Source: Pirellulaceae bacterium
GTDB taxonomy: Bacteria; Planctomycetota; Planctomycetia; Pirellulales; Pirellulaceae
DNA: 64,000 bases
Reading direction: 5' to 3'
Assembly (NCBI GenBank): GCA_026004795.1
Contig: BPJV01000005.1
Location: 248,001 to 312,000 of the forward strand
Shown piece after piece: positions 1 to 11,907 of the stretch. Every line of letters begins with the position of its first letter. The stretch's first letter is position 1. The notes under the pieces were generated by a model that saw only the letters and a list, made by a program, of their open reading frames with translations, did no database searches and had not been told where the DNA came from. Both the position numbers and the translations under genes were made by a program.

Positions 1-351
1 CGACTTGTCGACTCGCAAGTAAGTCGTTTTAACACCCGTTATGGAACGTATGCTCGGCGTATTGACGAGTACAAGCATGCGTTAGACATCGATCACGTTC
101 GCGCGGCGGCTCGTGAAAAAGCCGGAGAGATTGTGGCAACAAAGAAAAGCGGAGTACCGTTTGACCACCTGAATGAAACACGCGAGGCGATGCACGGTGT
201 TCACGAGAGAATCCCCCTTTTGAAAAAATACCTGTCCGATCCGAACCTGACTCCTGAGCAGCGGGCCGCGATTGAGGCTGAACTGAGTGAGGCCTCGAAG
301 CTATTGGACCGAGCGGAACGAATCTTGGGGGAATCCGCACCAAGGAGATAA
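1..351 (+). CDS. C-terminal fragment of a polymorphic-toxin-like protein (possible toxin type 28-like C-terminus), truncated by window edge
   Basis: Frame is open from base 1 (RLVDSQVSRFNTRYGTYARRIDEYKHALDIDHVRAAAREKAGEIVATKKSGVPFDHLNETREAMHGVHERIPLLKKYLSDPNLTPEQRAAIEAELSEASKLLDRAERILGESAPRR*). The KSGxPFDHxxE...ERAAIEAELSEASKLLD pattern resembles polymorphic toxin type 28 C-termini as I remember them. Confidence 0.5.
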   Translation, partial: RLVDSQVSRFNTRYGTYARRIDEYKHALDIDHVRAAAREKAGEIVATKKSGVPFDHLNETREAMHGVHERIPLLKKYLSDPNLTPEQRAAIEAELSEASKLLDRAERILGESAPRR

Positions 352-355
352 TCAG

Positions 356-925
356 ATGGTGTCTACTCCCGAACAACGCCGCAGGGGACTGCAGGTCCTA
401 AAAAACCCAGCGGCGTACAGTGATACCGAGGTGCACAATGCAGTTCTCGACGTACGGCGTCGACCGGAACCTGGGGATGAGAAGCTTCTGCTGCCGTTGT
501 TGGAACATGCAGATGCCATGGTAGTTGCAGCAGTGCTGTATTCGTTGACCCACGTTTATGGGACTGTCGAACAGTACCGCGACTTGATCATGAAACTGGC
601 GCAAGGTGATCCGCGCGATTGCATGGAGATGCCGATTCAATCGAGCGCTATATCGGACTTGGCCGAGCTAGCACAGCACGATCGCGAGGCGCTAGACTTG
701 TTGCGTCGGATTGCAGAGGATTCGGGAACGGCTGAAGTGCCTCGGCAGCGCGCTTGGTTTTGTCTTGCGGGTCTATTTAATGTCCCGTGGTCGAAAGAGG
801 ACAGCGAAGCGATGATCTGGGATCCGGACAGCCAGCGGTCCGAGCAGGCCAAGGCGAGAGTCCGTGAAGCCGCCGAGGGACTGAATTGGAAACCTGTCCA
901 GCCGCCGCGAAAGTATTTCGTTTAA
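356..925 (+). CDS. HEAT-repeat-like small protein, candidate immunity protein
   Basis: 189-aa ORF with ATG at 356. The SD AAGGAG (343-348) sits just before and runs into the end of the upstream ORF (stop 349-351). Alpha-helical, HEAT-like composition (LLPLLEHADAMVVAAVLYSLTHVYG). Confidence 0.5.
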   Translation: MVSTPEQRRRGLQVLKNPAAYSDTEVHNAVLDVRRRPEPGDEKLLLPLLEHADAMVVAAVLYSLTHVYGTVEQYRDLIMKLAQGDPRDCMEMPIQSSAISDLAELAQHDREALDLLRRIAEDSGTAEVPRQRAWFCLAGLFNVPWSKEDSEAMIWDPDSQRSEQAKARVREAAEGLNWKPVQPPRKYFV

Positions 926-988
926 CGTACTGGTCCACCCTGCGCTGCCGTGCCTCATAAGTTCAATATTTTGGTGCCATCGGCTGTC

Positions 989-2407
<1,419 letters not shown>

Positions 2408-3397
2408 TTACGAAGGCATCCAGCATGGAGACCACTTGGCGAAATGACGCCGCGAGTCGCCAGCCGCGTATCGCATCGCAAACCATTCGGGATGACGCAC
2501 TGTGGGATCCTGCTGTTGGACCAGAAATGGCGAAGTACTGGCTGTAGAGCGGTACTGGAAATGAATGGACAGGAAAAAAATAGCTCCATCCATTGAGCAA
2601 CGAAGACTGGGTTGCAGGACATTGTTTCGGCAGTGCCTTTCAGCTCCGCAGAGGAAGCTGCCCTACTTCATCATGCAGAATTGACGTTCGCCCGCGGATT
2701 GCCCTAAGGAAGAGATTTGATTGATCGAGGCCGCCAGTTGCGTTGTTTGGTTGAAAGGTAACCCACCGTCATGATGCCGCGAAGTTCGCATGCGTAGTGT
2801 CTTCGTAGTCGACGGGGCACCGGTTGGCATCGGTCGGCAAATTGCGGTGAAGGAGAGATGGGGACTGAAGTTTGCCCTGCCGGCGAAGGATGGTTTGCCA
2901 CGCGACTTACTGAATCCTTCGTTTTCAACTTCCGTAAGCGAGCGGACTCGTATTATTCCCGTGTTTTCCGGTCGCTAGGGATGACTGCCGCTACTGTGGA
3001 GAAAGTATAGCACCTCACCTTGTGGGATACCCTTGCGGCGAAGACTTTCGCAGGGAATGCACTGCACGACGGCAGAGCAACCGCCCCGCACCAGAGCGGG
3101 GCAATATACCGATGGAGCGAAAGGCGGCTTGTGTGATCAACGTTGGAACGCAGCGCTTCGAAGCACGGCTGACCACGACGGGCCATCCGTGGATGGCAGA
3201 AACACCTTCGCCGTTGATTCGTCCAACCAATTCCCAGGTGAACTGGCCATCCCAGCGACACTAGGGCTGAGGCACATCACTTATCCACCGACATCGCCCG
3301 GCCTTTGCGGATTCATGACAGCGGCAGTTGCGGTGTGGAGGGGAGTAGAAAAGGGCAAAAAGGATAGCAGAGCCGCCCATCCCAGAGGCAGCACCAG

Positions 3398-3619
3398 TTA
3401 CTTCTTCTTGCCCTTACCTTCCGCTGCGTCTTCCTTCTTCACTTTCTTTTTCTTTTTAAGCGAGACTTTGATGACACGCGTCTTAGGAATCCCCAAAACA
3501 GGGTCTCCCTCCTTCCACTTGTCGAGTTCTTGCAACCGTCGCAGTCGCTCTACGCGAGTCAAGACGTTTCGCACCTTGATCGCGCCGCCAGAAACTTTCA
3601 AGCTCTTGTCGAGCGTCAT
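3398..3619 (-). CDS. PVC superphylum small basic protein (TIGR04137-like)
   Basis: MTLDKSLKVSGGAIKVRNVLTRVERLRRLQELDKWKEGDPVLGIPKTRVIKVSLKKKKK: DKSLK...RNVLTRxERL...W.EGD.V.G.PK.R signature. Confidence 0.85.
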   Translation of the reverse strand: MTLDKSLKVSGGAIKVRNVLTRVERLRRLQELDKWKEGDPVLGIPKTRVIKVSLKKKKKVKKEDAAEGKGKKK

Positions 3620-3952
3620 CGTATCGCATCTCCAAATGTACTATTATTGCAAAATCCGCGTGGGAACACGTCGCCGTTGGCGAAGTGTAATCGCCGTTCG
3701 ACGTCCAATCAACTCCTATTTCCTTCCCCGACGCCAGGGGGGCAGCCCATTGGCATCTAGGGGACGGCGACGAACGTGGGGGGCAATGACATCGTTTGGG
3801 CGGGGCTAGACGACGGCTTCGGCGGAGGCGAGCCTTGCCGAGGGGACTTTTTCGGGTGCAATTGGACATCCGCCAGGAATTCAGGAAAATGCTAATAGCC
3901 CGGATGGAAATCTCGAGTTTCGTATTGCACCTGCTAACGGAGACGTGGGAAA

Positions 3953-4435
3953 ATGGCTGATTCAGAGAATCATGAAACGAAGATCGTAGTGGACGAGAAT
4001 TGGAAGGAACGTGTGGAACGGGAAAAGCGCGAAGCCGCTGAGCGGGTTTCCCCAGGGACGGAAGCAGATTCCTCGGCGTCCCCCCGTGAGGAGACGCACC
4101 AAGCTGCGGCGGATGCTTACACCCAGTTGGGATCCCAGGAGGCGAAAGAAAAAGCCCAGAGCGGTTCGCGTCAACCGCTTCCTCCAGTCTCCTTCGAACT
4201 ACTGGTCACCAGTTTGGCTACGCAAGCGATGTTCGCTTTGGGGCTCCTCCCTGGTCCTGATGGACAGACAGCGCCAGCGGACCGAGAGATGGCACGGCAC
4301 TACATTGACCTGCTGGACATGCTGGAGCAGAAGACGCGTGGCAACTTGACTGGTGATGAGAGCAAGCTACTGTCCGATACGTTATATCAGTTACGAATGA
4401 CCTATGTGGCGCTTGCCAAGCAGGCTAATAGGTAA
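3953..4435 (+). CDS. DUF1844 domain-containing protein
   Basis: FELLVTSLATQAMFALGLLPGPDG...ARHYIDLLDMLEQKTRGNLTGDESKLLSDTLYQLRMTYV is typical of DUF1844. Confidence 0.85.
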   Translation: MADSENHETKIVVDENWKERVEREKREAAERVSPGTEADSSASPREETHQAAADAYTQLGSQEAKEKAQSGSRQPLPPVSFELLVTSLATQAMFALGLLPGPDGQTAPADREMARHYIDLLDMLEQKTRGNLTGDESKLLSDTLYQLRMTYVALAKQANR

Positions 4436-4688
4436 TCCCCTACGGCGATCGATCCAAATCTCATGAGCTGCAACTCGGACGCGTCCGGCTTGGGGCTCGT
4501 GCCGCCCCTAGCCCCTGGGTTCGATATCGAGGCGAACGGTGACGCATTGTCGTGAGCAGAACCGACAGTCGCCGCGAACGGGCTGATCGTTTGGGGGGAG
4601 CCATGGGGAATTCGAGCACCATCATCGGTTTGCCTAACTACTGATGTGACCGAGGACGATCCGAACTCGCAAACAACTGAGAAGCATC

Positions 4689-6527
4689 ATGACCTTGAAG
4701 AATGCAGCGCTGAAAGATTACTTGAATCGTCATGTGTTGGCCCACGTGCGGATGCCAGCCCAATATGTTGGTGGCGAGCGAAACATCGTGGTGAAGGATC
4801 ACCACGAGGTAGCGGGCACCCTGTGCCTGTGTTTTCCCGACGCTTATACCATCGGCATGAGCCACCACGGGCTGCAAGTCCTTTACTCGTTTATGAATCG
4901 GCGGGACGACTGGGCTGCCGAGCGTTGTTTTACGCCGTGGCCGGATATGGAGCAACAGTTGCGTCGTCACGGGCTTCCTTTGTATTCGCTAGAGACCTTC
5001 ACGCCGCTGAGTGATTTCGACGTTGTCGGCTTCTCGTTGCAGTATGAGATTTCTTCGCCGAACGTGCTCACGATGCTTGACCTTGGGGGTATTCCTTTGC
5101 GGGCCGAGCAGCGAACGATGGCCGATCCGCTGATCCTGGCGGGGGGACCTTGTGCGCAGAACCCTGAGCCGATGGCACCGTTCATCGACTGTTTTGTTAC
5201 TGGTGACGGGGAACCGGCACTGCCAGCGATTTGCGATCTATGGCGGGAGTTGCGGCAAACGGCACGAGAGGGAAATGGATGGCTACGCGGCGAGGCTGGC
5301 CGGCGCCAACGGACCGAGGCGCTGGCAGAAATCGCTCGGCGCTTGCCGTTTGCGTATGTCCCGCGGTTCTACGAACCGGAGTACCGCGACGGTAGAATCG
5401 TCGCCTTGAATCGTTTGCGCGCTGATGTCCCGGAAACCATTGAGCCGTCGGTGATCAAAGACTTGGAGGGCATTCCCTTACCAACCGCACCGATTGTCCC
5501 CTATGTGGAATGCGTTCATGACCGGATCGCCATCGAGATCATGCGAGGTTGCCCGTGGCAATGCCGGTTCTGCCAAAGCACGGTCATCAAGCGGCCGCTG
5601 CGGATTCGTAGCGTCGAGACGATCATTCAAGCGGCATGGGAAAGCTATCGTAACACCGGTTTTAACGAAATCAGCATCCTTTCGCTATCCAGCAGCGATT
5701 ATCCCCACTTCGAGGAGCTTGTGCTTCGATTGAAAGAAGTGTTCAATCCGCTGGGTGTCAACATCTCGGTCCCCAGCTTGCGGGTCAACGAGCAACTCCG
5801 GACGCTGGCTGAGTTGGTTGGTAACGGCCGCCGCAGTGGGCTGACTCTGGCGCCGGAGGTCGCCCGGGACGACATGCGGGAACAGATTCGCAAAAAGATC
5901 AAGAACGAGGATCTGTACGAAGGATGCCGCACCGCGTTCCAAAACAACTATGAGTCGGTCAAACTCTACTTCATGTGCGGTTTGCCCGGAGAGCGGCCAG
6001 TCGACCTGGAAGGTATTGTGGAGATGGCCGAGCATATCGCCCGGATTGGCAAAGAGATTCGTGGGCGGTATCCGAAAGTAACGGCCAGTGTTTCCAACTT
6101 TGTTCCCAAAGCACATACACCCTACCAGTGGAATGGAATGCAGCGTCGCGAGTACTTTGAATGGGCGCACAAGTACTTGTGGCAGCATCGCCAAATCCGC
6201 TCAGTGAACATCAAATGCCATAACATTGAGACGAGTCTTTTAGAAGGCGTTCTCAGTCGAGGGGATCGTCGTACGGCCGAAGCGATCGAGTTGGCATGGC
6301 GTCGCGGTGCCCGCATGGACGGCTGGACCGAGATGCTTGATGCCGAGAGGTGGTGGAAGGCGCTCGCCGACTGCAACATTGACGTTGACAAGCAACTTCA
6401 TGAGCCTTACGACTTGATGGACAAGTTGCCCTGGGATCATGTCAACGTCAAGTATGGACGAGAATTCTTGCAAAAGGAGCAAACGCGCGCCGTATTGCAG
6501 TTGGACGCCATGGCCAACGCCAAGTAA
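4689..6527 (+). CDS. TIGR03960-family B12-binding-domain/radical SAM protein
   Basis: CxxxCxxC motif (RGCPWQCRFCQS), SNFVPKAHTPYQWNGMQ, full-length 612 aa. Confidence 0.92.
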   Translation: MTLKNAALKDYLNRHVLAHVRMPAQYVGGERNIVVKDHHEVAGTLCLCFPDAYTIGMSHHGLQVLYSFMNRRDDWAAERCFTPWPDMEQQLRRHGLPLYSLETFTPLSDFDVVGFSLQYEISSPNVLTMLDLGGIPLRAEQRTMADPLILAGGPCAQNPEPMAPFIDCFVTGDGEPALPAICDLWRELRQTAREGNGWLRGEAGRRQRTEALAEIARRLPFAYVPRFYEPEYRDGRIVALNRLRADVPETIEPSVIKDLEGIPLPTAPIVPYVECVHDRIAIEIMRGCPWQCRFCQSTVIKRPLRIRSVETIIQAAWESYRNTGFNEISILSLSSSDYPHFEELVLRLKEVFNPLGVNISVPSLRVNEQLRTLAELVGNGRRSGLTLAPEVARDDMREQIRKKIKNEDLYEGCRTAFQNNYESVKLYFMCGLPGERPVDLEGIVEMAEHIARIGKEIRGRYPKVTASVSNFVPKAHTPYQWNGMQRREYFEWAHKYLWQHRQIRSVNIKCHNIETSLLEGVLSRGDRRTAEAIELAWRRGARMDGWTEMLDAERWWKALADCNIDVDKQLHEPYDLMDKLPWDHVNVKYGREFLQKEQTRAVLQLDAMANAK

Positions 6528-6741
6528 AGTCGTATCCCCTGCCGACGCCTCCCTACGTGCCTGCGGTGGGAGGGAAAGCTTGTGCGGCTTCATTGGTTCG
6601 GCCGGACCGGGCATGTTTCAAGGTCCGCTGATCGATGGTGTCGTTGTGCTCTTCGTTGGCGTCGATGCCGTGGCGGGGAACTATGGATTGGCGGGTCACG
6701 GATGAGTAAGTCATTGTTCCGGGCTTCATGGACTGCGGTTT

Positions 6742-8472
6742 ATGATTTTCGCGCTACCCGATGAGATGAACACCGCAGTCTCACTCGGCATCCTGCTCAT
6801 CGCCTCGTTGTTCGGCGGCATCCTCGCCGATCTCCTGCGAATACCGCGGGTGACTGCCTACCTGTTGGCGGGAGTCGTCGTGGGGCCGAGCGTCGGGGGG
6901 CTGGTCTCCTACGAGCACATGCACCATCTCATTCCGTTGACCAAGTTAGCCATGGCCTTGGTGCTGCTTGAACTCGGCACTCATTTCCCCTTAGCGCAGC
7001 TTCGCCCCATCCTTCGTCACGCCACATGGCTCAGCAGCGGCGAACTTCTGCTCACCTTCATCTTCGTGGGATTAGGCATCTTCCTCGCAGGATACGGAGT
7101 GGCTACTGTCGTCTTGCTGGGGGCCTTGGCACTCGCCACGGCACCAGCGACAACGGTGCTGGTTCTTAAAGAATCGAATTCGGAAGGTCCGGTAACAGAG
7201 TTGGCAGGCGTTTTGGTCGCGTTGAACAACGTCGCGGCTATCGTAGCATTCGAGTTGTTCTTCTTGATCGCCAGGTTCTTCAGCGGTGTGTTGAGCGAAC
7301 ACCCGTCGGTCGAACTTTACCGCGTGGCGATGGATCTCGGTGGGGCAACGGCGTTAGGGGCAGTTGCCGGACTGTGGCTCAGCTATGGCAGCGGTCTACT
7401 CAACCAACGCCGTTGGTTGGTGCTCGTGCTCGCCCTGTCCATTCTCTTGCTTGGTTTCTGCGAGACTTGGAATCTGCCCTACATGTTGGCGTTCTTGGTG
7501 GCCGGAATCGTGTTGGTTAACACCAGCGATGTGGCCGACGACCTGATGAAAGAACATGAAAAGATCGCCGGATTACTGGTGGTCGTGTTTTTTGCCGTAC
7601 ATGGCGCCGAATTGCAGCTAAGCTCTTTTGTAGCGGCCGGCTCTTTGGGGCTGTTGTACATCGCCACGCGTAGCGCTGGCAAGATTTTGGGGATCCGTGC
7701 CGCATCTTGGTTCCATCGGGAAGCCCCCACCGTGCAACGGTATCTCGGCCCGTGCCTGCTCGCTCAAGCGGGTGCGGCAATCGCCTTGGCCAGCACGTGT
7801 GTTGAACGTTGGCCAGAGGTTGGCGAGCGGATTCAAGTGGTCATCCTTGGTACGGTAGTGTTCTTCGAAATCGCTGGCCCGATCCTAATACGCTGGTCGG
7901 TATTGCGTGCCGGTGAAGTTCCGTTAGCGCAAGCGATTTCTCACCGCACGGAGACCGCTGCCAGTCAGGCGGCCAAGATGTGGCAGCGACTACGCGAAGC
8001 ATTGGGCTTGTCCCCGCACAAGAACCTGGAAATCTCCAAGCTGCGGGTCGCAGACCTGATTCGAAAAAACGTCCCGGCAGTTCCCCAATCGGCCGACTTC
8101 GAAGCGGTTGTCGACGTGATGCGTTCCAGCCATGACAATACTTACGTGGTCGTCGATGAGGAGAAGCGAATTGTGGGAATCATCCGCTATGAGTTGCTCA
8201 GCGACACGTTTTTCGACCGCCAAGTAGATGACCTTGTTCGCGCCGAAGATCTCGCTGTTCCGCCCCCTGCCGCATTGGCGCTATCCGAACCACTGAGCGT
8301 CGCGGTGGAAGCGTTCCGACGCACACGCGATGATATCTTACCGGTAGTTACCGATGACGTTCCCGCCAAGTTTATTGGCGTTCTACGCCGCAGCGACCTG
8401 ATGCAGTTTCTTTTGGTGAGTCGCCATCAGAACTCTGTGGACAATCAACCTGCGGCAGATTTCACTACGTAG
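6742..8472 (+). CDS. CPA2-type cation:proton antiporter with C-terminal CBS domains
   Basis: Multiple TM helices (LADLLRIPRVTAYLLAGVVVGPSVGG) followed by a tandem CBS region (ADLIRKNVPAVPQSADFEAVVDVM...). Confidence 0.85.
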   Translation: MIFALPDEMNTAVSLGILLIASLFGGILADLLRIPRVTAYLLAGVVVGPSVGGLVSYEHMHHLIPLTKLAMALVLLELGTHFPLAQLRPILRHATWLSSGELLLTFIFVGLGIFLAGYGVATVVLLGALALATAPATTVLVLKESNSEGPVTELAGVLVALNNVAAIVAFELFFLIARFFSGVLSEHPSVELYRVAMDLGGATALGAVAGLWLSYGSGLLNQRRWLVLVLALSILLLGFCETWNLPYMLAFLVAGIVLVNTSDVADDLMKEHEKIAGLLVVVFFAVHGAELQLSSFVAAGSLGLLYIATRSAGKILGIRAASWFHREAPTVQRYLGPCLLAQAGAAIALASTCVERWPEVGERIQVVILGTVVFFEIAGPILIRWSVLRAGEVPLAQAISHRTETAASQAAKMWQRLREALGLSPHKNLEISKLRVADLIRKNVPAVPQSADFEAVVDVMRSSHDNTYVVVDEEKRIVGIIRYELLSDTFFDRQVDDLVRAEDLAVPPPAALALSEPLSVAVEAFRRTRDDILPVVTDDVPAKFIGVLRRSDLMQFLLVSRHQNSVDNQPAADFTT

Positions 8473-8517
8473 TGTCGAGCAACCTCGACGGCATCGCCGT
8501 CAGCAACGGAAAGCATC

Positions 8518-9111
8518 ATGGCCGAGCCTCCGCAACTTCCGCCTGACCGTCATTTTTCCCCCGATCCCTCACCGGACGAGCACCGGCCTCGCGATCCGGG
8601 TGCCGACCAGGTGCCGCAGAAATCCATCTCTCATCCGCCGGATCATTCCCTCAATCCCTACGCTCCGATCACCGAGCACCAAACGCATCATCCCATCGCC
8701 CGGGCAGCCCTTCCTGCGTATTACTGGACAGCGTTGATCGTTAGTTTGCTTCTCGGTGCCCTGCTATGGCCCATCGTTCCTAGCCTATCGTTGTACGGCA
8801 TCATTTCTGTGGTGGCGGCGGCCTTTCGAGTGCCCTTATTACAGAAACGAATGCAACGCGAGTCCGGACGGGCAGTACAAGACCTGCCAGCCCCTCTAGT
8901 GCTTATGCTCACCAGCACAATACTGTGCGCTATCCTGCTCGTTGCCTCGATGATCGCCTTCGTCGCTATCTGTCTTCCTTCGGGATGGCTGTTGGTGATG
9001 ATCAATGATTCGCTGGGAGCAGGTTTGGTTTTTCCCTTCGGTTTGGGCATCGCCGCCGGATTGGTCACCTTTTTTTTCCTGTTCCGACTTTCCTTGCGTC
9101 TGCCTCTTTGA
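8518..9111 (+). CDS. Hypothetical membrane protein, proline-rich N-terminus
   Basis: ORF with four or so hydrophobic segments, collinear with its neighbours. Confidence 0.6.
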   Translation: MAEPPQLPPDRHFSPDPSPDEHRPRDPGADQVPQKSISHPPDHSLNPYAPITEHQTHHPIARAALPAYYWTALIVSLLLGALLWPIVPSLSLYGIISVVAAAFRVPLLQKRMQRESGRAVQDLPAPLVLMLTSTILCAILLVASMIAFVAICLPSGWLLVMINDSLGAGLVFPFGLGIAAGLVTFFFLFRLSLRLPL

Positions 9112-9178
9112 TGGCGTCAGCATTTCGTTGCGTGGGTATGGTCAACCTCCTTGATTGAGATCGATCTAGAGAGAACTT

Positions 9179-9910
9179 ATGACGCGACACCGGACCAGCA
9201 ACATTGAAGAGGGGCTGTTCGTCTCCGATCTGCACCTGTTCTCCGGGCGCACCGGCGAGCGGGAGATGGTCGATAGTTTGCGTGGTCTATCCCGTCCAGA
9301 GCAATGCCTTGTATTGGGAGGGGACATCTTTGATTTTCGCTGGAGTCGGCATGGAGGAATTCGAGACTCGTCGAAAGCGGCACGTATCTGGCTCGATCTT
9401 TTGCTTGAACGGACAGGCCAGGCCAAGGTAATCTACCTGCCTGGCAATCATGACTGCCACCCTCATTTCTTACGCTACTTGGAGGCGTTAGCCGAGCGAA
9501 CAGACCGTTTCCAATGGCACCGCCATTGGTGGCAATTGCAGGATTGCCTCTTTTTGCACGGTGACATCCTCGCCACCCGTGGATGCGAAATTGCCTTGGA
9601 CCGTTACCGTCGGCGTTTCCACCATCATCGCCCCCCTCCCGCGTTGCTTCATCAAACGTACGAACTGGCCGTAGGCTTGCGGGCGCATCGTTGGGTGCCG
9701 CAGCTGGTGCATCGCCCCAAAACCACATGCCGTCGGCTGTTACGACTTATTCGCATGCTCCCCATCGAGTCATTCCCTGAAGTGCGGCGAGTATTCTTCG
9801 GCCACACTCACGTGCCGATCAACGGCCTGACGATCGATGGCGTCGAATTCTACAATCCGGGCGCCGGGCTACGGCACATGCGGCCCCAGCCGCAACATTT
9901 CCGACTTTGA
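9179..9910 (+). CDS. Metallophosphoesterase, UDP-2,3-diacylglucosamine hydrolase-like (LpxH-like)
   Basis: SDLHLF...GGDIFDF...PGNHD...LHGD...FGHTH metallophosphatase motifs. Confidence 0.85.
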   Translation: MTRHRTSNIEEGLFVSDLHLFSGRTGEREMVDSLRGLSRPEQCLVLGGDIFDFRWSRHGGIRDSSKAARIWLDLLLERTGQAKVIYLPGNHDCHPHFLRYLEALAERTDRFQWHRHWWQLQDCLFLHGDILATRGCEIALDRYRRRFHHHRPPPALLHQTYELAVGLRAHRWVPQLVHRPKTTCRRLLRLIRMLPIESFPEVRRVFFGHTHVPINGLTIDGVEFYNPGAGLRHMRPQPQHFRL

Positions 9911-9987
9911 TCTTGATGGCCCCGCTGCCGATGCGGTACATGTTGATCTTGTTGATGGGCCGCGGCTAGACCCACTTCTCTGTCGAG

Positions 9988-10977
9988 TTGATGATGTACC
10001 GCATACTGCTTGTGGCGACATTTCCGGTTGAACACTTATTGCGACAAACCCCCGGCGGGAGCGGCGTGTGGGGGGCATGCCAGTTTGTAAGCGAACCGGA
10101 CGGCGGTCCCTGCGATGCCGTCGTGGTCTACGACAACTGTCCGCGGCCGATCGAGTGCTACTGCGCACCGGAGAATACCCTATTGATTACCGGAGAACCT
10201 CCGTCGCTGCGTCGATACCGCCGACCATTCACGGCGCAATTCGGGCATGTATGGACTTCCCACCGGCAGATCGATCATCCCGGAGTGCGGTATGGAGCCG
10301 AGGGGCAGCCGTGGCATTACGGCCTCTACGCCAGTCAGGTGCACGGCCGGCCATTGAACTACACCGACCTCGAAAACTTACCCCCGCCGCGGAAGACCAA
10401 GTTGTGTAGCGTGATCTGCAGTACGAAATCGACTACGACGGATCACCGTCAGCGGTTGGCCTTTATCGAAAGATTGCGAGCCGAATTCGGTGAACAGATC
10501 GACATCTTCGGGCGGGGCATGCGTCCGGTAAGGGACAAAGCCGACGCGATCTATGCCTACAGGTATCACCTGGCCCTGGAAAACGATCATTCGCCATTCT
10601 ACATGACCGAGAAGCTAACCGATGCATTCCTCGGTTGGAGCTACCCTCTCTATTTCGGTGGCGAGGAGGCGCAGCACTGGTTTCCCACGGGGAGTTTCCT
10701 GCGGCTCGACATTCACCAGCCAGACATCGCCGTAGGCATGGTACGCGACATGCTCCAGCACGACCTCACGGACGAACAACGCAATGCACTCGATAGCGCA
10801 CGTCGCATCGTGCTGCAGCGGGCGAACATCATGGCACGCTTGGCCGAATTCTGGCCGCGCGCGTTGGTTGCCGCACCGCCACGACGGTTACGGATATTGC
10901 CTAAACGATGCAGTACCCAGCTCGCCTTCCGCTACTGGACGCACCGGCTATCCTCGCCGCGACGGTCGGCGGCATAG
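9988..10977 (+). CDS. GT10-family fucosyltransferase-like glycosyltransferase
   Basis: LCSVICSTKSTTTDHRQRLAFIERL...DIFGRG...YRYHLALENDHSPFYMTEKLTDAFLGWSYPLYFGG matches the GT10 C-terminal core. Confidence 0.8.
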   Translation: MMMYRILLVATFPVEHLLRQTPGGSGVWGACQFVSEPDGGPCDAVVVYDNCPRPIECYCAPENTLLITGEPPSLRRYRRPFTAQFGHVWTSHRQIDHPGVRYGAEGQPWHYGLYASQVHGRPLNYTDLENLPPPRKTKLCSVICSTKSTTTDHRQRLAFIERLRAEFGEQIDIFGRGMRPVRDKADAIYAYRYHLALENDHSPFYMTEKLTDAFLGWSYPLYFGGEEAQHWFPTGSFLRLDIHQPDIAVGMVRDMLQHDLTDEQRNALDSARRIVLQRANIMARLAEFWPRALVAAPPRRLRILPKRCSTQLAFRYWTHRLSSPRRSAA

Positions 10978-11004
10978 GAACCGAGCGATGAAAGGAATCG
11001 AGCC

Positions 11005-11904
11005 ATGATCGTCGTACGAGTGGAAGGTGGCTTGGGAAATCAAATGTTTCAGTACGCGTTCGGCTGGTGGTTGGCGCGCAAGCACGCCACGACGCTGTAC
11101 CTTGACCTCACCGCCTATGACCACGCTCCGGCCCACGGTTACCTGTTGGATCGCTTCGCTATTGAAGCCACGCCGTTGCCGCCAGAACTCCATGCCCGTC
11201 TCCCGCGGCGCTATCGTAAGGATGGAACCACAGCCCGCACTTCACTCTTCAGCCGCTCTCCCAAGCCATTGCGGCGCGTGAAAGAAAAACCGTTCGGCTT
11301 CGCCGCCCGTTACCTGGCTGCCAAAGACGACTCCTATCTGGTTGGTTACTGGCAAAGTGAGCGCTACTTTGCTTCTCAGCAAGAGGCGCTGCGCCGACAG
11401 TTCACCCTGCGGAGCAAGCTGAGTCAACAAAGTGAGCGGATCCGGCAACAGATGCTATCGAGTTGTAGCCTAGCCCTTCACGTTCGTCGTGGTGACTATG
11501 TCGACGATCCGCAAGCAGCCCGCATCTATGCTAGACAAACAATCGATTACTACCATCGGGCGGTGGCTCACTTCGCTCGGCAACGCAGCGAGCCGATCCG
11601 CGTTTTTGTGTTCTCCAACGACATCGCGTGGTGTCGTGAATACCTCCGCTTTCCATGGCCGACACACTGGGTCGATCACACCACGGCGGCAACCGCTGTG
11701 GAAGACATGATTCTCATGTCGTGTGCCCGCAGCCTGGTAATGGCCAATAGCACCTTTAGTTGGTGGGCGGCGTGGCTGGGCGAGCATCGCGGACAGCAAA
11801 TCTATGCGCCGAGCGCATGGTTTCTTCCGGGAACGCTTGATGATCGTCATATCCTCCCATCTCGTTGGACACGCATCGAATCTACCTGCAAGAAAGCCGC
11901 CTGA
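11005..11904 (+). CDS. GT11-family alpha-1,2-fucosyltransferase
   Basis: GGLGNQMFQYAFGWWLA, HVRRGDYV, VFSNDIAWCREYL, NSTFSWWAAWLG motifs. Confidence 0.92.
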   Translation: MIVVRVEGGLGNQMFQYAFGWWLARKHATTLYLDLTAYDHAPAHGYLLDRFAIEATPLPPELHARLPRRYRKDGTTARTSLFSRSPKPLRRVKEKPFGFAARYLAAKDDSYLVGYWQSERYFASQQEALRRQFTLRSKLSQQSERIRQQMLSSCSLALHVRRGDYVDDPQAARIYARQTIDYYHRAVAHFARQRSEPIRVFVFSNDIAWCREYLRFPWPTHWVDHTTAATAVEDMILMSCARSLVMANSTFSWWAAWLGEHRGQQIYAPSAWFLPGTLDDRHILPSRWTRIESTCKKAA

Positions 11905-11907
11905 CCT

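Noticed and set aside
3033-3809. 258-aa + strand ORF
   Set aside because: Antisense to the PVC small basic protein gene; no domain and aberrant composition.
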